Positions 59,034-64,000 of a DNA stretch of 64,000 nucleotides are shown one piece after another (the first letter of the stretch is position 1; each line of letters starts with the position of its first letter). Made by a program: the position numbers and the translations under genes. The stretch lies in contig NZ_CP045503.2 of NCBI RefSeq assembly GCF_007004545.3, positions 4,868,102 through 4,932,101 of the forward strand, read 5' to 3'. This DNA is from Shewanella eurypsychrophilus. GTDB taxonomy: Bacteria > Pseudomonadota > Gammaproteobacteria > Enterobacterales > Shewanellaceae. Under the pieces are notes generated by a model. It ran no database searches, was not told where the DNA came from, and saw only the letters and a list, made by a program, of their open reading frames with translations.

Positions 59034-60302
59034 ATGGTTGATGTATTAGTCACCAGCGGTCCTATGCTCATTGGAATAGCGGCTGCTTTTGGTTTTTTAA
59101 TGGCATGGGGTATTGGCGCAAATGATGTAGCCAATGCAATGGGAACCTCAGTAGGTTCTAACGCTATTACGATTAAACAAGCGATCATCATAGCGATGAT
59201 TTTCGAATTTGCTGGTGCTTATCTAGCAGGTGGTGAAGTTACAAGTACTATCCGTAAGGGGATTATAGACTCGGCTTACTTCGTCGACTCTCCAGAACTA
59301 CTGGTATATGGCATGATCTCTGCGCTTTTAGCCGCAGGTATCTGGTTAATCGCGGCGTCAGCCTTAGGCTGGCCAGTATCGACTACGCACTCTATTATCG
59401 GTGCTATTGTTGGTTTCGCTGCGGTAGGTGTTGGCACTGAGGCCGTTGAATGGGCCAAGGTTGCTGGTATCGTAGGCTCCTGGGTGGTGACTCCGGCAAT
59501 ATCAGGCTTTATCGCCTTTATGATCTTCCAGAGTGTGCAGAAGCTTATCTTCAACACGGACAACCCACTAGAAAACGCTAAACGTTATGTGCCTTTCTAC
59601 ATGGCACTAGCAGGCTTTATGATGTCTCTGGTGACCATCCAGAAAGGTCTTAAGCATATCGGTCTACACTTCAGCACCGCAGAGGCATACGCATTAGCCA
59701 CTGGTATAGCTGTTATTGTCGGTATCGGTGGTATGTTAGCGATTAAACGCCTAAAGATGGACAGTAAAGCCGATCGACAGACTCAGTTTGGTAACGTCGA
59801 GAAAGTCTTTGCTATCTTAATGGTTGTAACCGCATGTTGTATGGCATTCGCTCATGGTTCGAATGATGTTGCAAACGCCATTGGACCACTAGCAGCTGTT
59901 GTTTCTGTGGTTGAGAGTGGCGGTGACATTGGCGCATCCTCAGCACTCGTCTGGTGGATACTTCCCCTAGGTGCTGTCGGTATTGTTTTAGGTCTAGCTA
60001 TCTTCGGTAAGCGTGTGATGAAGACCATAGGTAAAAACATTACCCACCTAACACCAAGTCGTGGCTTTGCCGCTGAACTCGCTGCAGCTTCTACCGTAGT
60101 GATAGCATCAGGTACTGGTCTACCTATCTCTACGACTCAAACCTTAGTGGGTGCAGTTTTAGGTGTCGGTATGGCTCGTGGTATCGCGGCGATTAACATA
60201 GGTGTGGTACGAAACATCGTTGTTTCTTGGGTTATTACTCTGCCTGCAGGTGCGGCGCTTTCAATCATGTTCTTCTTCATGATTAAAGGTATCTTCAGCT
60301 AA
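59034..60302 (+). CDS. pit: Low-affinity inorganic phosphate transporter, PiT family
   Basis: A 422-residue transporter with about ten helices in two inverted halves. The hallmarks are GIGANDVANAMGTSVGS near the N-terminus and AHGSNDVANAIGPLAAV in the second half, the paired PiT signatures that bind Na+/H+ and phosphate. It imports phosphate (often as a metal-phosphate complex) driven by ion gradient. AAGGT precedes the ATG by 8 bases, and a perfect terminator follows. Confidence 0.95.
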   Translation: MVDVLVTSGPMLIGIAAAFGFLMAWGIGANDVANAMGTSVGSNAITIKQAIIIAMIFEFAGAYLAGGEVTSTIRKGIIDSAYFVDSPELLVYGMISALLAAGIWLIAASALGWPVSTTHSIIGAIVGFAAVGVGTEAVEWAKVAGIVGSWVVTPAISGFIAFMIFQSVQKLIFNTDNPLENAKRYVPFYMALAGFMMSLVTIQKGLKHIGLHFSTAEAYALATGIAVIVGIGGMLAIKRLKMDSKADRQTQFGNVEKVFAILMVVTACCMAFAHGSNDVANAIGPLAAVVSVVESGGDIGASSALVWWILPLGAVGIVLGLAIFGKRVMKTIGKNITHLTPSRGFAAELAAASTVVIASGTGLPISTTQTLVGAVLGVGMARGIAAINIGVVRNIVVSWVITLPAGAALSIMFFFMIKGIFS

Positions 60303-60330
60303 AGCATCAATTGAGTAAATAGATACAGAT

Positions 60331-60356
60331 AAAAGGGAAGCTTAGGCTTCCCTTTT
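60331..60356 (+). terminator. Intrinsic terminator after pit
   Basis: AAAAGGGAAGC-TTAG-GCTTCCCTTTT: an 11-bp perfect stem ending in a T run. Confidence 0.9.
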
Positions 60357-60536
60357 AAATACCTCAAAACTCTGCAGCAACACCTCTTCTTGTCCGCCAT
60401 TTGCATGACTTTCACAATTAACTTTTGACATTAATTAACCTTCATCAAGTAATCTTCAGAACTCTTACGACTAGCCCTTGCAAAACGCCGAGCAAATCCC
60501 TAGCATGTTGCTATATTTCGTTGATGAGAATTCAAA

Positions 60537-61112
60537 GTGTTAAGATTCTTTGCTCTAGTGGGACTGTTATTACTCTCTCCAAGCCTTTTGGCCGCAGGTC
60601 AACCTGGATATATATCCGATAAAGTGTATCTCTACCTCCATGGTGGACCAGGCACTCAATTTCGTATTTTGGGTAGTATAGAAGCAGGCCAATCAATCTC
60701 ATTATCAGGCGAGACCCAAGGTGACTACACCAAGATCATTGACCACAAAGGCCGTGAAGGCTGGGTAGAGTCAAAGATGGTCACTCGCCAAAAAAGTTTC
60801 CGCGAACTGTTACCCGAAGTACAAGCAGAGCTGGAAAAGACCAAGTCCGAGCTAGAGCAAGCGTTGAATACCAGTGATAATAGTACTCAGCAGTTGAGTA
60901 AACTCAAGTCAGACCTTGATCGTGCACAGCGCGATTTAGCGAAAGCCAGCAGTGAACGAGATAACGCGACCAGCAAGCTAGCCAATATAGAAAAGAATGA
61001 ACGTTTCCAGATGTGGCAAGAGGGTGGCATCATCGCTGCTATTGGCCTACTTGTAGGCGTGATCTTAGTTTACCTACCTCGACCAAGACGTAAGAAAAAG
61101 AATCACTGGTAA
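60537..61112 (+). CDS. YgiM-type SH3 domain membrane protein
   Basis: A 191-residue protein with a signal peptide (cut near LLAAGQ), a bacterial SH3 domain (about 22-90: VYLYLHGGPGTQFRIL; GWVESKMVT), a coiled coil (about 95-155) and a C-terminal membrane helix followed by a strongly basic tail (RPRRKKKNH). The layout matches E. coli YgiM/TIGR04211 SH3 proteins, of unknown function, thought to bind the cell wall. The start is GTG with a poor ribosome site. It is followed by a strong terminator. Confidence 0.88.
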   Translation: MLRFFALVGLLLLSPSLLAAGQPGYISDKVYLYLHGGPGTQFRILGSIEAGQSISLSGETQGDYTKIIDHKGREGWVESKMVTRQKSFRELLPEVQAELEKTKSELEQALNTSDNSTQQLSKLKSDLDRAQRDLAKASSERDNATSKLANIEKNERFQMWQEGGIIAAIGLLVGVILVYLPRPRRKKKNHW

Positions 61113-61139
61113 AGCATCAGTTTTCTACAAGATTTCCAA

Positions 61140-61170
61140 GAAAGCCAGCATTTAACATGCTGGCTTTTTT
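61140..61170 (+). terminator. Intrinsic terminator after the ygiM-type gene
   Basis: AAAGCCAGCAT-TTAAC-ATGCTGGCTTT with a T run: an 11-bp perfect stem. Confidence 0.9.
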
Positions 61171-61440
61171 GTTTTTACTTTTCATTTATAAATGAGCCAA
61201 GCCACATGAACAGTGACTTTGCACAGCATCCAGACCAGCAAGATCAAACAAACTTCACATAGAGAACCGCAATAGTGTTCCTCGTCACATTTTGATGATA
61301 CTATCCGCCAAAGATGCCAGATTGTATACAAAATTAAGATGCATCTTATTCCTCTTATCTAGTCACGCTTTCAACGTTTCAATTAGATAAGATTTGTTCA
61401 AGCAAACTGTCCCTAACCGGCCCAGATGGAAGCGATTACT
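61171..61440 (+). promoter_or_regulatory. putA leader region with palindromic operator candidates
   Basis: This is 270 bases without a gene. TTGTATACAA (61322-61331) is a perfect palindrome resembling TNGTATACNA sites of FadR-type GntR regulators. TCTTATCTA (61353-61361) and TAGATAAGA (61384-61392) form a 9-bp inverted repeat with 22 bases between. GGAAG precedes the chosen ATG. Both are candidates for control of putA, whose product lacks the N-terminal DNA-binding domain of E. coli PutA. Confidence 0.5.
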
Positions 61441-64000
61441 ATGTTCAAAGCGAGTGAAGTTCTAGCAGGTCACTATGACTCAGCTAACCTCGATGAGCTG
61501 TTTAAAGCCATCACCAATAACTACATTGTCGATGAAGATGAATATCTATCTGAACTGATCAAACTTGTCCCCTCTAGTCACGATGAAATTCAACGTGTGA
61601 CTAAAAGAGCCCATGATTTGGTTGCTAAAGTTCGCCAATATGACAAGAAAGGTTTAATGGTTGGCATTGATGCATTTCTGCAGCAATACAGCCTAGAGAC
61701 GCAGGAAGGTATCATCCTGATGTGTCTAGCCGAAGCGCTATTGCGTATCCCTGATGCGGCAACTGCCGATGCCCTCATTCAAGATAAGCTATCAGGTGCA
61801 AAATGGGACAAGCATATGAGTCAAAGCGACTCTACGCTAGTCAATGCTTCTACTTGGGGCTTGATGCTAACAGGCAAGATTGTCACTCTCGATAAAAATA
61901 TCGATGGTAAGCCTAGTAGCCTATTAAACCGTTTGGTTAACCGTATGGGTGAACCTGTGATCCGCCAAGCTATGCTTGCTGCAATGAAGATCATGGGGAA
62001 ACAGTTTGTTTTGGGCACCTGTATCAAAGATGGCCTTAAAAACAGTGAAGCTAACCGTAAGATTGGCTATACACATAGTTACGACATGCTAGGTGAAGCG
62101 GCGTTAACGAAAACTGACGCTGACAAGTACTTCGATGAATACTCATCTGCCATCGCGGCTCTTGGTTCACAAAGCTACGATGAGAGCAAGGCTCCTCGTC
62201 CAACCATCTCTATCAAGCTATCAGCCCTTCATCCAAGATATGAAGTGGCCAATCAAGATCGTGTCCTTTCAGAACTCTATGACACACTCATCAAGTTAAT
62301 TCAGCAGGGTCGCCAGCTTAATGTCGGTATCACTATCGATGCAGAAGAGATGGATAGACTCGAGCTTCACTTAAAACTATTCCAGAAGCTCTATAACTCA
62401 GATGCAGCAAAAGGCTGGGGATTATTAGGTATCGTGGTACAGACATACGCTAAGCGTGGTTTGCCGGTACTTTGCTGGTTAACTCGTCTGGCTAAAGATC
62501 AGGGTGATGAGATCCCCGTGCGTCTCGTTAAAGGCGCATACTGGGACAGCGAGCTCAAATGGGCTCAGCAAGCAGGCGAAGCGGGCTATTCCCTCTTTAC
62601 CCGCAAAGCAGGAACTGATGTTTCTTATCTTGCATCGGCACGCTATCTACTGTCAGATGCCACTAGAGGTGCTATCTACCCACAGTTTGCAACACATAAT
62701 GCTCAATCGGTTGCTGCGATAATGGATATTGCTGGCGATCGCCTGTATGAATTTCAACGTCTACATGGCATGGGACAGGAGCTTTACGACACCTTAATCG
62801 CTGAATGCCCAACGACGCGAATTCGTATCTACGCGCCCATTGGTGAACATAAAGAGTTACTCCCCTACCTAGTGCGCCGTTTATTAGAAAATGGGGCGAA
62901 TACCTCATTTGTCCATAAGCTTGTCGATCCTAAGGTTGCGATTGAATCACTTGTGGTTCACCCAATCACAACCTTACAAAAGTATAAGACGCTCTCAAAC
63001 AACAAGATCGTACAGCCAGCCGATATTTTTGGCTCATCGCGTAAAAACTCCAAGGGATTAAACATGAACATCATCTCTGAATCTGAGCCTTTCTTCGCTG
63101 CAATAGACAAATTCAAAGATACTACTTGGCATGCTGGTCCTCTGGTTAATGGTGAAGTACTCAGCGGCGAGACCAATGAAATTGTTAGCCCATTCGATAC
63201 CACTCAAGTGGTTGGTAAGCTTGCTTTCGCTAACAATCAAGCGATTGAGCAAGCACTGTCTGGTGCAGAGAAAGCATTCCCAGCTTGGTGTAATACGCCT
63301 GTAGAAGAGCGAGCTTCGGCTCTACAAAAGCTCGCTGATCTGCTTGAAGAGAACCGCGAAGAGCTTATTGCACTTTGTACTCGTGAAGCGGGTAAAAGCA
63401 TTCAAGATGGTATCGACGAAGTACGTGAAGCGGTAGATTTCTGTCGCTATTATGCCGTTCAAGCCAAAAAGATGATGGCGCAGCCTGAACTCCTCCCTGG
63501 CCCTACAGGTGAATTGAACGAGCTGTTTATTCAAGGCCGAGGCATCTTCGTCTGTATCAGCCCATGGAACTTCCCATTAGCTATCTTTATTGGTCAAGTG
63601 GCTGCAGCGCTCGCGGCGGGTAATACCGTTGTTGCTAAACCTGCAGAGCAAACCTCTATCGTCGGCTTCCGCGCGGTGCAACTTGCACATGAGGCTGGCA
63701 TTCCTAAAGAGGTGCTACAGTTCCTACCTGGTACAGGTGCGACTGTCGGTGCAGCAATCACCTCAGATGAGCGAATTGGCGGTGTTTGCTTTACAGGCTC
63801 TACTGGAACGGCGAAGCTGATTAACCGTACTCTAGCAATGCGTGAAGGCGCTATCATCCCATTGATCGCTGAAACAGGTGGCCAAAATGCCATGGTGGTT
63901 GATTCAACATCACAACCTGAGCAAGTCGTCCATGATGTCATTGATTCATCGTTCACCAGTGCTGGTCAACGTTGCTCGGCGCTTCGTGTTCTTTTCCTTC
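61441..64000 (+). CDS. putA: Bifunctional proline dehydrogenase/P5C dehydrogenase PutA (3' end beyond window)
   Basis: 853 codons are visible and the frame runs off the right edge. The PRODH domain (about 230-500) oxidises proline with FAD; visible motifs include TISIKLSALHPRY near 257, IDAEEMDRLE near 300, VRLVKGAYWD near 360 and IRIYAPIGEHKELL near 460. The aldehyde dehydrogenase domain begins near 540, with PWNFPLAIFIGQ near 700, ETGGQNA near 810 and the catalytic Cys in GQRCSALR near 845. Unlike E. coli PutA there is no N-terminal ribbon-helix-helix region. ATG 61426 is in frame and adds five residues; 61441 has the better ribosome spacing. It is catabolic and linked to the respiratory chain at the inner membrane. 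Confidence 0.95.
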   Translation, partial: MFKASEVLAGHYDSANLDELFKAITNNYIVDEDEYLSELIKLVPSSHDEIQRVTKRAHDLVAKVRQYDKKGLMVGIDAFLQQYSLETQEGIILMCLAEALLRIPDAATADALIQDKLSGAKWDKHMSQSDSTLVNASTWGLMLTGKIVTLDKNIDGKPSSLLNRLVNRMGEPVIRQAMLAAMKIMGKQFVLGTCIKDGLKNSEANRKIGYTHSYDMLGEAALTKTDADKYFDEYSSAIAALGSQSYDESKAPRPTISIKLSALHPRYEVANQDRVLSELYDTLIKLIQQGRQLNVGITIDAEEMDRLELHLKLFQKLYNSDAAKGWGLLGIVVQTYAKRGLPVLCWLTRLAKDQGDEIPVRLVKGAYWDSELKWAQQAGEAGYSLFTRKAGTDVSYLASARYLLSDATRGAIYPQFATHNAQSVAAIMDIAGDRLYEFQRLHGMGQELYDTLIAECPTTRIRIYAPIGEHKELLPYLVRRLLENGANTSFVHKLVDPKVAIESLVVHPITTLQKYKTLSNNKIVQPADIFGSSRKNSKGLNMNIISESEPFFAAIDKFKDTTWHAGPLVNGEVLSGETNEIVSPFDTTQVVGKLAFANNQAIEQALSGAEKAFPAWCNTPVEERASALQKLADLLEENREELIALCTREAGKSIQDGIDEVREAVDFCRYYAVQAKKMMAQPELLPGPTGELNELFIQGRGIFVCISPWNFPLAIFIGQVAAALAAGNTVVAKPAEQTSIVGFRAVQLAHEAGIPKEVLQFLPGTGATVGAAITSDERIGGVCFTGSTGTAKLINRTLAMREGAIIPLIAETGGQNAMVVDSTSQPEQVVHDVIDSSFTSAGQRCSALRVLFL

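Overview
The window looks like the chromosome of a marine gammaproteobacterium, most likely a Shewanella-type organism. This is inferred from gene families and neighbourhoods (glnE, CYTH/CHAD triphosphatase, Pit phosphate module, ygiM-type SH3 protein, yjf-type PspA cluster, two chemoreceptors, GlyGly-CTERM surface protein, REP-like repeats with CTAG-rich ends) and from moderate GC. No database search was possible. No rRNA, tRNA, CRISPR array, transposase or phage module was seen.

Layout. 1-7.7 kb: the distal part of a tad/Flp pilus locus (partial protein, mini-prepilin-like protein, CpaB, secretin, FHA-fused TadA ATPase, TadB, TadC, DUF192, TadD-like TPR lipoprotein, TadE-like pseudopilin), followed by a 1350-residue surface lipoprotein. 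12-17.2 kb: an array of repeated 'small exported protein + inner-membrane protein' modules. Four diverged exported paralogues share an N-terminal Cys/Asp pattern, and the last copy is a frameshifted pseudogene. 17.3-22.5 kb: exported or lipoprotein genes of unknown role and an OmpA-family protein with a duplicated N-terminal module. 22.5-30.1 kb: zapE-type ATPase, then a DUF6351 (tannase-like) lipoprotein between two methyl-accepting chemotaxis proteins. 30.3-35.5 kb: PHP metallohydrolase lipoprotein, small nucleotidyltransferase, FetB-like permease, pirin with a divergent LysR regulator, and a small unknown.

35.6-45.9 kb (minus strand): a surface-protein locus. A 2610-residue protein carries DUF4347, eleven cadherin-like repeats of about 94 residues, a choice-of-anchor U-like region, a GlyGly-CTERM-like tail and then, in the same frame, a second export signal and an outer-membrane beta-barrel. 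Downstream lie a solo DUF4347 protein and a separate beta-barrel protein, which look like a reduced second copy of the same module.

46-56.2 kb: glnE, and divergently a cluster related to E. coli yjfIJKLM (lipoprotein, DUF350, membrane-anchored aminopropyltransferase-like enzyme, DUF2170, PspA/IM30, DUF2491, a small ribbon-helix-helix-like protein, a K+ channel). Two promoter regions in this cluster share the palindrome GACATATTATGTC and a similar layout, which suggests one regulator. 56.2-64 kb: a 310-bp repeat element with 19-bp terminal inverted repeats, CYTH/CHAD triphosphatase, the DUF47-Pit phosphate transport pair, ygiM-type SH3 protein, and the first 853 codons of putA, which lacks the N-terminal DNA-binding domain of E. 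coli PutA.

The strongest candidates for undescribed biology are the DUF4347/beta-barrel locus with its in-frame fusion, the shared operator of the PspA/polyamine cluster, and the exported/membrane paralogue array.
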